Below, in pieces: positions 8,495 to 16,291 of a DNA stretch of 64,000 bases (its first letter is position 1; every line of letters starts with the position of its first letter). Origin of the DNA: Flavobacteriales bacterium 34_180_T64 (GTDB lineage Bacteria > Bacteroidota > Bacteroidia > Flavobacteriales > Flavobacteriaceae); the NCBI GenBank assembly GCA_002162765.1, contig MAAR01000004.1, positions 1 to 64,000 on the forward strand. Direction: 5' to 3'. The position numbers were made by a program, and so were the translations under genes. The notes beneath the pieces are model-generated. The model made no database searches. It saw only the letters and a list, made by a program, of their open reading frames with translations, and had not been told where the DNA came from.

Positions 8495-9337
8495 ATGAAA
8501 AAAAATATTAAAATATTTCTATTAGTCATTCTTACTGCATTTATATCAGTTATTTTAACCCTGTATATAGTTGACAATTCTGATACTCATTCTAATTATA
8601 AAGTTCATGAAATTGATTCTATAATTCTTTCAGAAAAACGTGAGCTAATCGTTAAGTTACCTTCTGATTATAAACACTCTCTAGATAAAGACTATTCGGT
8701 AATATATGTTTTTGGTGGGAATACATTAACCTATTCAATTGCATACGACACAGAATTATTGTCAAGAACTAATCATCTCGAGAATGTAATTATCGTTGGT
8801 ATTCCGAACTTAAATCAAAAAACTAGACAAAGAGATCTTACACCGCCATTTATGAAACAGGATCTTGATGAACCTGATTCTCCACTTGGAAAAGCAAACA
8901 AATATTTAGATTTTGTACAAAATGAAGTTATCGATTTAATTGAAAAAACGTATCGCACAACGAAAACTAGAATCGCTGTAGGTCATTCACGTGAAGGATT
9001 AATGGTTTTGAATTCTCTTATATACAAAACTGATTTATTTCAAGGTCATATTGCACTCAGCCCTGCGCTTTGGAGAGAAAACAACCTATTCATTGACAAC
9101 TTTGAAAAATCTATATCTAAATCAGATACAATTAAGTCTTACCTTTTCTTAAGTATGGGAGATAAAGAAGTAAAGAAAATGAAAAGTTCCTTCAATTCAA
9201 TTGTTGAGTTTCTTAATACAGATATAATAAGCAAAAAAGTAAAATGGAACAGTGTATATACCAAAGGAGCTACTCACAGCAACAACGCTCTTCTTTCTGC
9301 TCCGATTGGGATAGAAACAGTTTTAAAAAACAACTAA
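8495..9337 (+). CDS. Alpha/beta hydrolase, esterase D/Fes-like family
   Basis: 280 aa. An N-terminal membrane anchor or uncleaved signal (residues 5-26) is followed by an alpha/beta-hydrolase of the PF00756 putative-esterase type. The nucleophile elbow GHSREG places the catalytic Ser at residue 165, and the His is likely in GATHSNN near residue 260. Relatives hydrolyse siderophore or thioester-type esters; the substrate here is unknown. It is predicted to act in the periplasm. It is the single gene between repeats F and G, and the next repeat begins at the base after its stop codon. Confidence 0.82.
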   Translation: MKKNIKIFLLVILTAFISVILTLYIVDNSDTHSNYKVHEIDSIILSEKRELIVKLPSDYKHSLDKDYSVIYVFGGNTLTYSIAYDTELLSRTNHLENVIIVGIPNLNQKTRQRDLTPPFMKQDLDEPDSPLGKANKYLDFVQNEVIDLIEKTYRTTKTRIAVGHSREGLMVLNSLIYKTDLFQGHIALSPALWRENNLFIDNFEKSISKSDTIKSYLFLSMGDKEVKKMKSSFNSIVEFLNTDIISKKVKWNSVYTKGATHSNNALLSAPIGIETVLKNN

Positions 9338-9473
9338 ACAGAACAACGTGTATAATTAATTACTTCTGAATTTCCTCATAGGAACGCCCTCGGAATTAAT
9401 TAACTTCGTCCTTCATCGCCAAATCCTAATCGATTTCCCGTAACAAATCAACACAAACATGTTGTATGTAATT
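9338..9473 (+). repeat. Cassette repeat G (attC-like), complete
   Basis: 136 bp element directly abutting the preceding stop codon. The left arm is ACAGAACAACGTGTATAATT and the right arm AACATGTTGTATGTAATT. Its internal part has diverged from the other subfamily 2 copies. Its right end joins the ECF-like promoter motif at 9475 in the same way as repeat C. Confidence 0.7.
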
Positions 9474-9474
9474 T

Positions 9475-9504
9475 GACGCAACCAATTTGTAAAATGTGCA
9501 TCTA
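9475..9504 (+). promoter_or_regulatory. ECF-sigma-like promoter motif, second copy
   Basis: GACGCAACC and GTGCATCTA have the same 12 base spacing as the copy at 4522-4551, 28 bases before the ATG at 9533. Both copies follow a cassette repeat immediately and precede a lipocalin-like lipoprotein gene. The sequence between the boxes differs, so the boxes themselves appear conserved. Confidence 0.5.
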
Positions 9505-9532
9505 ATAGTTACAACACATAAACTTTAGCGTT

Positions 9533-9937
9533 ATGAAAAAAGAGGTTTTATTTTTTGCTCTAATCGGGTTATTGTTCTCTTGCAACAATGATGATAGCAA
9601 TAACTATTCTGAAACAGAGTTAATAGGACGTTGGAAACTAGCGGAGACATTGGCTGACCCAGGTGATGGAAGTGGAACTTTTTCAACTGTAATTAGTGAA
9701 AAGATTATTCAATTCCATGCTGATGGAATTGTTACCTCTAATGGTACGCTTTGTGATTTATCAATTCTATCAGAGACCCCTAGTAATGGAACATACTCCA
9801 TGACTGAATTAACAATTAGTTCTTCTGAATGTGTTAGCTCTGGATTAGGTATTAGCTTTGAACTAAGTAGTTCTATCTTAATTATGAATTATCCTTGTAT
9901 TGAACCTTGTAAAGCAAAGTTTATAAAAATCGAATAA
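9533..9937 (+). CDS. Lipocalin-like domain lipoprotein
   Basis: 134 aa. The signal peptide MKKEVLFFALIGLLFSC is followed by NNDDSNN, a lipobox plus an acidic surface-export-like stretch. The mature domain has LIGRWKLAETLADPG and beta-rich sequence with NGTYSM, as in small Bacteroidota lipocalin-like lipoproteins. Function is unknown. It is the same type as the product of 4579-5001 and has the same upstream motif, although the proteins are clearly diverged. It is the single gene between repeats G and H. Confidence 0.75.
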   Translation: MKKEVLFFALIGLLFSCNNDDSNNYSETELIGRWKLAETLADPGDGSGTFSTVISEKIIQFHADGIVTSNGTLCDLSILSETPSNGTYSMTELTISSSECVSSGLGISFELSSSILIMNYPCIEPCKAKFIKIE

Positions 9938-9941
9938 AAAC

Positions 9942-10075
9942 TATTTCAACAGCATGTACTATTCATTGTGCCCAATTTTCCTCACGGAAAATCCACGCTG
10001 CTGAATAATGGGTTCACTCCTTTTCCTTATCTTAGTGCCAATGTAACAAACCATACATAACACGCTGTTGATAAT
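9942..10075 (+). repeat. Cassette repeat H (attC-like), complete
   Basis: 134 bp element of subfamily 2. The left arm is TTTCAACAGCATGTACTATT and the right arm ACACGCTGTTGATAAT; the arms are complementary over 12 of 15 positions by hand. The CAACAGC/GCTGTTG pair shows that both arms changed together. Internally it shares TTTTCCTTATCTTAGTGCCA with repeat A. Confidence 0.75.
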
Positions 10076-10201
10076 ATTAGGACACTATTAAAATTGATAA
10101 TAATTTACAAAGATATCAGTGGGATTACAAAAATATTATGAAGAGAAATTGACGTAAGAAAGACTAAATTGATTTGATTGACTAGTATTAAAGCAAAAGT
10201 T

Positions 10202-10567
10202 ATGAAAACAACACCAGAACACGATGAGCGGATAGCCAAAATGACATTCGCTTCGGTTTACCCTCATTATATCACAAAAGTAGAGAAGAAAGGCAGAACA
10301 ATAGAGGAATTGCATCAAGTGATTGAATGGTTGACCAGTTTTGATGAAAATAAACTGCAAGAACTCATTAATAAGAAAGTAACATTTGAAACATTCTTTC
10401 AGAAAGCAAAACTAAATCCAAATGCGCACCTTATTAAAGGAGTAATATGCGGTTATAGGATAGAAGAAATAGAAACTCCATTAACGCGACAAGTAAGATA
10501 TTTGGACAAAATAGTGGATGAATTAGCTAAAGGACGTAAGACGGAAAAGATTTTACGGGTTGCCTAG
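10202..10567 (+). CDS. DUF2200 domain-containing protein
   Basis: 121 aa cytoplasmic protein matching DUF2200. The conserved start [20 protein letters not shown] is followed by [22 protein letters not shown] and the [12 protein letters not shown] segment. Function is unknown. ATG 10202 fits the family start; the in-frame TTG at 10178 would add eight unrelated residues. It is the single gene between repeat H and the truncated repeat I. DUF2200 genes recur as lone mobile-looking genes in diverse bacteria. Confidence 0.88.
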   Translation: MKTTPEHDERIAKMTFASVYPHYITKVEKKGRTIEELHQVIEWLTSFDENKLQELINKKVTFETFFQKAKLNPNAHLIKGVICGYRIEEIETPLTRQVRYLDKIVDELAKGRKTEKILRVA

Positions 10568-10580
10568 GTTGACTGGTATT

Positions 10581-10619
10581 TGTTGCAAAACTTTTTACTC
10601 GAACACGTTGTACATAATT
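10581..10619 (+). repeat. Cassette repeat I, right part only
   Basis: Only about 40 bp remain, ending in CTCGAACACGTTGTACATAATT-type sequence that matches the right edge of the other copies. No left arm is found between the stop at 10567 and this element. A deletion inside a repeat, or fusion of two cassettes, would explain it. Confidence 0.55.
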
Positions 10620-10630
10620 AAAACCCCTTG

Positions 10631-11131
10631 ATGAAAAATACATTAATAATCATTGCTACATTAATAATTAGTTTTAATGCAATTGGGCAAAAAAAAGAGA
10701 TGCATAATTGCTTAAGCAAAATTTCTCTTGAACCTAGCTTTATTGCTTTTACTACGCATAAAGACAGTGAACTTGGTAATTGGTATAAAAACACTTTTGG
10801 CCTCGAAATAGTCAAAGAATTTACTTTTCCTGACGGAAGTGCAACAGGTGTTTTAATGAAAAAAGACGAATTTGTTGTTGAAATTTTCTATAGAAATGAT
10901 GCGCTTAAAAAAAGTGATATTAAACCAGATTCCAATTCTGAGCAGTGGAGTGGTTTTATGAAATTTGGTTTCTACACAGATGCAAATCTTAAAGATTTAA
11001 AAGTGTGTTTAAAAAGTAAACATATAAATGCAGGTAGAATATTTAGAGATGACAACCTTGGAATTGATTTATTACAAGTCATAGATCCAGAAGGCAATGT
11101 TCTTGAAATTATTAGCAGGTTGAAAAAGTAA
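10631..11131 (+). CDS. VOC family protein with signal peptide
   Basis: About 166 aa. The signal peptide MKNTLIIIATLIISFNAIGQ is followed by a glyoxalase/bleomycin-resistance-type VOC domain (WYKNTFGLEIVKEF and the C-terminal DPEGNVLEIISRL). The start is the ATG at 10631; an adjacent TTG is less likely. VOC proteins are usually cytoplasmic, so an exported one is unusual. The catalytic reaction is unknown. It is the single gene between repeats I and J. The broken gene at 21345-21655 also encodes a signal peptide plus VOC-like remnants. Confidence 0.8.
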   Translation: MKNTLIIIATLIISFNAIGQKKEMHNCLSKISLEPSFIAFTTHKDSELGNWYKNTFGLEIVKEFTFPDGSATGVLMKKDEFVVEIFYRNDALKKSDIKPDSNSEQWSGFMKFGFYTDANLKDLKVCLKSKHINAGRIFRDDNLGIDLLQVIDPEGNVLEIISRLKK

Positions 11132-11156
11132 AATAGTTAATTCTCATTATTAACTA

Positions 11157-11270
11157 CGTATAACAACAACATGTAGAATTCATTGTGTTTATGAATTTCT
11201 TTCACATCTTTTCTTTTTTACTAACTTAGTTAGCAACTCGACAAACCATACACAACTCGTTGTAGGTAAT
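11157..11270 (+). repeat. Cassette repeat J (attC-like), complete
   Basis: 114 bp element. The left arm is ACGTATAACAACAACATG and the right arm ACAACTCGTTGTAGGTAAT. It belongs to subfamily 2, with ACTAACTTAG and ACAAACCATACACAA. It is shorter in the middle than copies A to H. Confidence 0.7.
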
Positions 11271-11390
11271 AAGTGAAAGCTCTATCTAGTGTATAGTTCA
11301 AATTCTTTACTATAATTATAACAACTTGTAACACTTTATCTTCTATCTCGTCTTATTATTTATCTAAAAACAATAAACATTACTTGTAAT

Positions 11391-12941
11391 ATGAAAAACA
11401 TTATCTTACTTATAAGTTTATTCACTATACTGGGTTGTGCTCGAAAACAAGATTCCTCTGAAATCAACGCATTTTATTTTTACAAGTTAGATCTAACCAA
11501 ATCCATTGAGGATAAATTACTTGTAGAATTAGAATACACTGGGAAATTGACAGATACGATTTCTTTTTGTTTACCAAAAATTGTTCCCGGCATCTACAAC
11601 TCTACTAATTTCGGGAAGTTTGTAAATGATTTTAAAGCTTTTGACACTAAGGGTAATGCTTTAAAAACGATTAAAAAAGATCAAAATTGCTGGACAATAA
11701 TAAACGCAAGTTCGTTAAGTCAAATAAGTTATAAAATAGATGACGGATGGGAAGAATTTGACTTTACTGATTTAAGACCTTATCGTTCTGCCGAAAGTTC
11801 TTATAGTAATAATGCATACATCATTAGTACTCCTGCAGTTTTTGGGTATTTTAAAAACCACAAAGATGAAACTATTAAAATTGAAATCGAAAAACCTTCT
11901 GAATTTTATGGTGCAACCGGCTTATCATTAACATCAAGTTCTAAAACAACTGATTATTTTCAAACTAATAAGTATAGCCAATTAGTTGACAATCCAATAC
12001 TCTATTCATCTCCTGATACAACAAAAATCAAGCTGCCGAACATTAATATTGAAGTAGCCTGCTATAGTTCTTCTGGTAAAAAGCTTTCGAAAAAAATTGC
12101 AGAATACATAAAGCCTCTTTTAGAAAATCAAACAAAATACTTAGGAGGAAAATTACCTGTCGATAAATATACATTTATAATTTACCATAATTTAAACCCA
12201 AGTGAAACCTCATACTATAGTGAAGGTCTAGAGCATGCCAGTTCTACACTTGTTTTAATGTATATTCCTGATAACATTGAAACAATAAAGAATACTATTT
12301 ACCGCACTGCAAGTCATGAGTTTTTTCATACCATTATGCCAATTGGTCTACATTCAGAAGAAATATCAAACTATAATTTTAATGAACCAAAGTTTTCAAA
12401 GCACCTTTGGTTATATGAAGGCATGACAGAATATTTTACAATTCATATGCCAATAAAACACAAATTACAAACACTCGATAACTTTATAAACACTCTCGAA
12501 AACAAAGTAATTGAAATGAAGAAACTCGATCCCGATTTGCCATTTAGTGAACTGAGCAAAAACCCTATTAAACATCAAAATCAATATATGAACGTATATT
12601 TTAAAGGGCCTCTACTCAACCTTTGTTTAGACATAAAACTGAGAGAATTGTCTAATGGGAAGTATGGTGTTCAAGAAATGATTCAAGATTTAATAAAGGA
12701 ATATGGTCCAAATCATCCATTTAAAGATGATAAACTTTTTAGTGAAATTGTTAGAGTTACAGGATATAATGAACTTAATGAATTCTTTGAAAAATATATT
12801 GAAAACAGTAACACAATTCCATTAATTTTTGAACTAAAAAAAGTTGGTCTAAACTTAGATTGGGAATCGGGTAAAATAACAATTGAAAAAGAATTAACCC
12901 TTAAGCAAATTAACTTAAGAAAACATTGGATAAATCAATGA
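11391..12941 (+). CDS. M61-like metallopeptidase, lipoprotein
   Basis: 516 aa. The signal peptide ends in the lipobox ILGC (Cys at residue 16). The N-terminal beta domain resembles that of M61 glycyl aminopeptidases. The zinc motif HEFFH lies at residues 309-313, with a third ligand probably in LYEGMTEYF (Glu 343). No PDZ domain is evident at the C-terminus, so the protein is shorter than many M61 relatives. It is predicted to be membrane-anchored and to degrade peptides outside the cytoplasm. It is the single gene between repeats J and K and is the largest cargo in the array. Confidence 0.82.
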   Translation: MKNIILLISLFTILGCARKQDSSEINAFYFYKLDLTKSIEDKLLVELEYTGKLTDTISFCLPKIVPGIYNSTNFGKFVNDFKAFDTKGNALKTIKKDQNCWTIINASSLSQISYKIDDGWEEFDFTDLRPYRSAESSYSNNAYIISTPAVFGYFKNHKDETIKIEIEKPSEFYGATGLSLTSSSKTTDYFQTNKYSQLVDNPILYSSPDTTKIKLPNINIEVACYSSSGKKLSKKIAEYIKPLLENQTKYLGGKLPVDKYTFIIYHNLNPSETSYYSEGLEHASSTLVLMYIPDNIETIKNTIYRTASHEFFHTIMPIGLHSEEISNYNFNEPKFSKHLWLYEGMTEYFTIHMPIKHKLQTLDNFINTLENKVIEMKKLDPDLPFSELSKNPIKHQNQYMNVYFKGPLLNLCLDIKLRELSNGKYGVQEMIQDLIKEYGPNHPFKDDKLFSEIVRVTGYNELNEFFEKYIENSNTIPLIFELKKVGLNLDWESGKITIEKELTLKQINLRKHWINQ

Positions 12942-12946
12942 TTACC

Positions 12947-13036
12947 ACCTGCAACAACGTGCATAACCCATACCTCCGATATACTCATTCTGTTGAAACT
13001 CGGTACAAACCATGCACAAACATGTTTGCAGAAATT
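12947..13036 (+). repeat. Cassette repeat K (attC-like), short form
   Basis: 90 bp element, the shortest complete copy. The left arm is ACCTGCAACAACGTGCATAA and the right arm ACAAACATGTTTGCAGAAATT. The left arm matches the right arm of repeat J at 8 of 9 positions (ACCTGCAAC against ACCTACAAC), but its own right arm at only 4 of 9 in the same register. That is the relation expected if cassette ends are exchanged at the right arm. Confidence 0.7.
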
Positions 13037-13087
13037 AGGCCTGTAACATTTTAAAGACACATTCGTCTTATTGAAAAGTTAGAAATT

Positions 13088-14050
13088 TTGAGGTTATTTA
13101 GTTTAGTATTTCTTTTAGTCCCGTTGTTTACATTCAGTCAAAATCCAGTTTCTGAATCTTTTCAGAAGGACAGCTTAATTATTATAAAAAGTAATACTTC
13201 TAAGGGATTTAACAATTCGTATGTCCTTTTTATACCCAAAGGAACGCTAAAGAATAAATTAACGTATCTGTTGGTTGAGCCAAATAATACTGGTAAAACT
13301 TCTGATTCCTTAATGATTCATAAAAAAAGTGCTATAGCGTTAGCTTCTATTAGTTCGGTTGGTAATAATATCTCTACAAATCTAAAAATCCCTCTTTTAG
13401 TTCCAATTTTTCCAAGACCTAATTCCAAACCACTCGTGTATACGCACGCACTTGATAGAGATGTTATCTTTGAAACAGATGAAAAATTAGAAAGATTAGA
13501 CTTGCAACTAATAGCAATGATTAAAAATGCTCAAGATGTATTAAATGACTGCGGTATTTTAATATATGATAAATTTTTTATGAACGGCTTTTCTGCTTCT
13601 GCCACATTTACAAATCGATTTTTATTCATTCATCCCGAAAAAGTTAAGGCTGCGGCAATGGGTGGCTTAAATGGAGAATTAATGCTTCCATTTAAAAAGT
13701 ATAAAAACAAAGAATTCAATTACCCATTAGGAATCAATGATTTCAAAAAGATCTTTAACAAAGAAAGTAACTTAAATAGATTAAAAGAAATTCCACAGTA
13801 TATCTATATGGGACTAGAAGATCAAAATGATGCGGTTCAGTTTGATGATGCCTATAACAATATAGAACGGAATACTATAAATTCTACCCTAGGTAACAAT
13901 GTTCAGGAAAGATGGATCAATTGCCAAAATATTTACAAAAAAGAAAATATTTCAGTCCAATTTAAAACCTATGATAAGGTTGGTCATTGGACGACTTCAA
14001 CAATAAATTTAAATGTAAGTAAATTCTTCTTGAAACAATTACAAAAATAA
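13088..14050 (+). CDS. Secreted alpha/beta-hydrolase-like protein of unknown function
   Basis: 320 aa with signal peptide MRLFSLVFLLVPLFTFSQ. The segment FFMNGFSASATFTNRF looks like a nucleophile elbow (GFSAS, about residues 166-170), and GHWTT near residue 303 could hold the His, so an alpha/beta-hydrolase fold is likely. I do not recognise the specific family. The start is TTG: an in-frame stop lies at 13052-13054, no ATG precedes the signal peptide, and the signal peptide begins exactly there. It is the single gene between repeats K and L, stopping 2 bases before L. Confidence 0.65.
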   Translation: MRLFSLVFLLVPLFTFSQNPVSESFQKDSLIIIKSNTSKGFNNSYVLFIPKGTLKNKLTYLLVEPNNTGKTSDSLMIHKKSAIALASISSVGNNISTNLKIPLLVPIFPRPNSKPLVYTHALDRDVIFETDEKLERLDLQLIAMIKNAQDVLNDCGILIYDKFFMNGFSASATFTNRFLFIHPEKVKAAAMGGLNGELMLPFKKYKNKEFNYPLGINDFKKIFNKESNLNRLKEIPQYIYMGLEDQNDAVQFDDAYNNIERNTINSTLGNNVQERWINCQNIYKKENISVQFKTYDKVGHWTTSTINLNVSKFFLKQLQK

Positions 14051-14052
14051 AA

Positions 14053-14195
14053 CTGCAGCTAAAAACGTGTATAATTCATGCTAACGCTTGAACTTCAAAT
14101 AAAATTATATATATTAAACATTAACTGATATACGGTTGAATCAGACTCACATCCGCTTCTAAACAAATCATTCACGAACACGGTTGCGTGCAATA
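14053..14195 (+). repeat. Cassette repeat L (attC-like), complete
   Basis: 143 bp element of subfamily 1. The left arm is TGCAGCTAAAAACGTGTATA followed by ATTCATGC; the right arm is AACACGGTTGCGTGCAAT. The internal AAACAAATCATTCACG matches repeats C and D. It is the last clear copy in the window. Confidence 0.7.
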
Positions 14196-14288
14196 CAAAA
14201 TAATAGATTGAGAGCAAAATATTTAGGCTTAATCACACCTTAAAAAGAGCAACGATTGTTGCGTTAGAACCTTGAATACAGCAAATAA

Positions 14289-14822
14289 ATGACCCTTAAA
14301 ATAGATTCAAATTTAGAGTTAAGACAATTAATATTATTGGATTCAATTGATATTTTTAATACAATTAATAGTCAGAGAGACTATTTAGGAAAATGGTTGC
14401 CTTTTGTAGCATTTACTCAAGAACTTAAAGACACCGAAAATTTTGTCAACTCGGTCGTGAATGCTCCCAAGGACAAATTTGAATACACTTTTACAATTAG
14501 AAAACATGATGAATTTGTTGGTTTGATTGGATTAAAAGACTCTGACAAAACAAACAGAATTACTGAAATTGGATATTGGCTCTCTGAAAAATTTCAGAAA
14601 GAGGGAATTGTGACAAAATCAGTTGAGAAACTTTGTGATTTTGCATTCAAAGAACAAGGATTTAACAGGATACAAATAAAATGCGCATTAGATAATAGGC
14701 CAAGTGCAAACATTCCCAAAAGACTAGGATTTAAATTCGAAGGTATTGAACGTGACGGCGAACTTCTAACTGGAAACATTTACACTGATTTGGAAGTTTA
14801 TAGTAAATTAAAAAATGATTAA
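14289..14822 (+). CDS. GNAT family N-acetyltransferase (RimJ/RimL-like)
   Basis: 177 aa acetyl-CoA-dependent acetyltransferase. The segments LELRQL, FVGLIGLK, EIGYWLSEKFQKEGI and the C-terminal RLGFKFEGIERDGELL give the typical RimL-type order of strands and the acetyl-CoA loop. RimL relatives acetylate ribosomal protein N-termini, but many homologues modify other amines, so the substrate is open. It is cytoplasmic. It follows repeat L by 93 bases but has no clear repeat after it, so it is either the last cassette or the first chromosomal gene beyond the array. Confidence 0.88.
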   Translation: MTLKIDSNLELRQLILLDSIDIFNTINSQRDYLGKWLPFVAFTQELKDTENFVNSVVNAPKDKFEYTFTIRKHDEFVGLIGLKDSDKTNRITEIGYWLSEKFQKEGIVTKSVEKLCDFAFKEQGFNRIQIKCALDNRPSANIPKRLGFKFEGIERDGELLTGNIYTDLEVYSKLKND

Positions 14823-14854
14823 TGGTTCAATGAAATGAATTGTTTTTAAATTTA

Positions 14855-14886
14855 TACGCAACCTTTTTGGATTTTATAAGACTATA
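14855..14886 (+). promoter_or_regulatory. Diverged ECF-like promoter motif
   Basis: TACGCAACC is followed by an AT-rich spacer and AAGACTATA before the lipoprotein ATG at 14913. The upstream box matches the copies at 4522 and 9475, but the downstream box is changed and no repeat abuts it. Confidence 0.35.
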
Positions 14887-14912
14887 GGTAAAAGATATAA
14901 ATTATAAACTTT

Positions 14913-15353
14913 ATGAAATATCAAAACTTAGTTTTAATACTATTAGTATTAATCACATTTTCAATCTCTTGTACAAATGAAGAAGAGAATATAACTGAAA
15001 ACCCACTAAATCTCGCTGATTGTGAGTTAAATCAATCTTCAGATCCGTTAATTAGTCAAGTTGCTATATGTTTAAATGGCGCTGATTTTGCATTACCAAA
15101 TGACACTATCACTTACGTTAGTAAATTTGATGCCACCTCATCTGCTACTGATTTAGAGATATTATGGACTATTGTATCAGGACATATGGAAATTTTAAGT
15201 ATCGAAACTAGTATTGAAGACGGATTAAGAAAATCAATAGCCATAATTCAATTCAATTCCGACTTTTCAGGAGGTCAAATCAATGTTAAAGGCATAGATA
15301 ATAATACAGACGAATTTGCTACTTTTACATACCCAATTAAATTTAGGAATTAA
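14913..15353 (+). CDS. Lipoprotein of unknown function
   Basis: 146 aa. The signal peptide [20 protein letters not shown] is followed by TNEEENITEN, a lipobox plus an acidic stretch suggesting surface export. The mature part is beta-rich (TYVSKFDATSSATDLEILW, then GGQINVKGID) and resembles a single immunoglobulin or PKD-like domain. I do not recognise the family. It has the diverged ECF-like motif 27 bases upstream. A left-arm-like sequence (CTAACAACCTGTAAATTGCA, 15359-15378) follows six bases after its stop. Confidence 0.6.
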   Translation: MKYQNLVLILLVLITFSISCTNEEENITENPLNLADCELNQSSDPLISQVAICLNGADFALPNDTITYVSKFDATSSATDLEILWTIVSGHMEILSIETSIEDGLRKSIAIIQFNSDFSGGQINVKGIDNNTDEFATFTYPIKFRN

Positions 15354-15431
15354 TTTATCTAACAACCTGTAAATTGCATTGGGTCTAGATTATCTATACG
15401 AAAATACTAGCTATTGAATACCAACTTAAAA

Positions 15432-16049
15432 ATGAACTCAGAACGAAAGAATCATTGGGAAACTGTTTATGAAACTAAAAATCCAGACCAAGTTAGTTGG
15501 ACCCAAGACATACCGAAAACTTCTCTTGATTTTATAAATTCATTTGGACTAAAAAAAACTGCTAGAATCATAGATGTTGGTGGAGGGGACAGCAAACTTG
15601 TTGACTACTTACTTGATGCAGGATTTGAAAATATTACTGTGCTTGATATTTCGGCTAAATCACTAGAAAAAGCACAAAATCGACTTGGTGAAAAAGCGCA
15701 TAAAGTAAATTGGATCGTAAGTGACATAACAGAATTTGAACCAAAAACGACTTTTGATGTTTGGCATGATAGAGCGACTTTTCATTTTCTGACAACGCCC
15801 GATCAAATTAAAAAATATATGACAACTGCGAGAAATTCTGTAAACGGGTTTATAACTATTGGAACCTTTTCACAACATGGACCAAAGAAATGTAGCGGTC
15901 TTGAAATTAAACAATACAGTGAGGACGCGTTAACATTAGAATTAAAAAATGGATTTGACAAAATTGAATGTGTGACAGAAGACCACAAAACACCATTTAA
16001 CACAACGCAGAATTTTTTGTTTTGTAGCTTTAAAAGGCAATCAAATTAA
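15432..16049 (+). CDS. Class I SAM-dependent methyltransferase
   Basis: 205 aa. Rossmann-type methyltransferase with motif I IIDVGGGDSKLVDYLL, an acidic residue at the end of strand 2 (ITVLDIS) and motif IV FDVWHDRATFHFL. The methyl acceptor is unknown; the sequence resembles small trans-aconitate or thiopurine-type stand-alone methyltransferases. ATG 15432 is preferred over the in-frame TTG at 15414. It is an isolated gene of the kind seen as integron cargo, but no clear repeat brackets it. Confidence 0.85.
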   Translation: MNSERKNHWETVYETKNPDQVSWTQDIPKTSLDFINSFGLKKTARIIDVGGGDSKLVDYLLDAGFENITVLDISAKSLEKAQNRLGEKAHKVNWIVSDITEFEPKTTFDVWHDRATFHFLTTPDQIKKYMTTARNSVNGFITIGTFSQHGPKKCSGLEIKQYSEDALTLELKNGFDKIECVTEDHKTPFNTTQNFLFCSFKRQSN

Positions 16050-16255
16050 AAGCAATGACTTTCAAAACGCATGGTTTAATTATGAAACTCACATTAGACA
16101 TTGTTAAGACTTTTTGATAGAGAAATATTAAACGCGTTAGTTACGTAGCACCGACAATACCCAGAATTACACTAAATACTTAGAACTCAAGGCATTTCAC
16201 TAAAAATTTACACTTTTTTTACATTTATTTTAATCATTGAACCTTCTATTGGAAA

Positions 16256-16263
16256 TACATTTG
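16256..16263 (+). promoter_or_regulatory. TAnnTTTG -7 element before 16292
   Basis: TACATTTG matches the Bacteroidota -7 consensus and lies 28 bases before the ATG at 16292. The upstream TTG (16237-16239) is only 16 bases away, so the -33 box is not ideal. Confidence 0.4.
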
Positions 16264-16291
16264 ATAGATATTAATCATTAAATAAACAGTT

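Larger units (their letters stand above)
2688..14195 (+). mobile_element. Putative gene-cassette array with attC-like palindromic repeats (integrase not in window)
   Basis: Twelve copies of one repeat family (A to L) separate short units that mostly hold one unrelated gene each. Stop codons often lie only 3-65 bases before the left arm of a repeat, and several next genes start within about 20-110 bases of the right arm. All repeats share orientation, and nine of eleven units have their gene in that orientation. The left edge resembles CAACAACGTGTATAATTCAT; the right edge resembles ACACAACACGTTG followed by a variable triplet and GTAATT. Gene families present (VOC, GNAT just outside, DUF2200, AlkD-like) are common integron cargo. 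The arrangement is seen in the sequence; mobility by a tyrosine recombinase is inference. Confidence 0.55.

Noticed and set aside
2688-14195. Repeats A to L as a CRISPR array
   Set aside because: Repeats are 90-145 bp, imperfect and spaced by whole genes. There are no short direct repeats with unique spacers and no cas genes.
2688-14195. Repeats A to L as simple transcription terminators
   Set aside because: The arms are far apart with long interiors, there is no U-run after the right arm, and the edges are conserved in sequence. True terminators in this window are short stems with T-runs.
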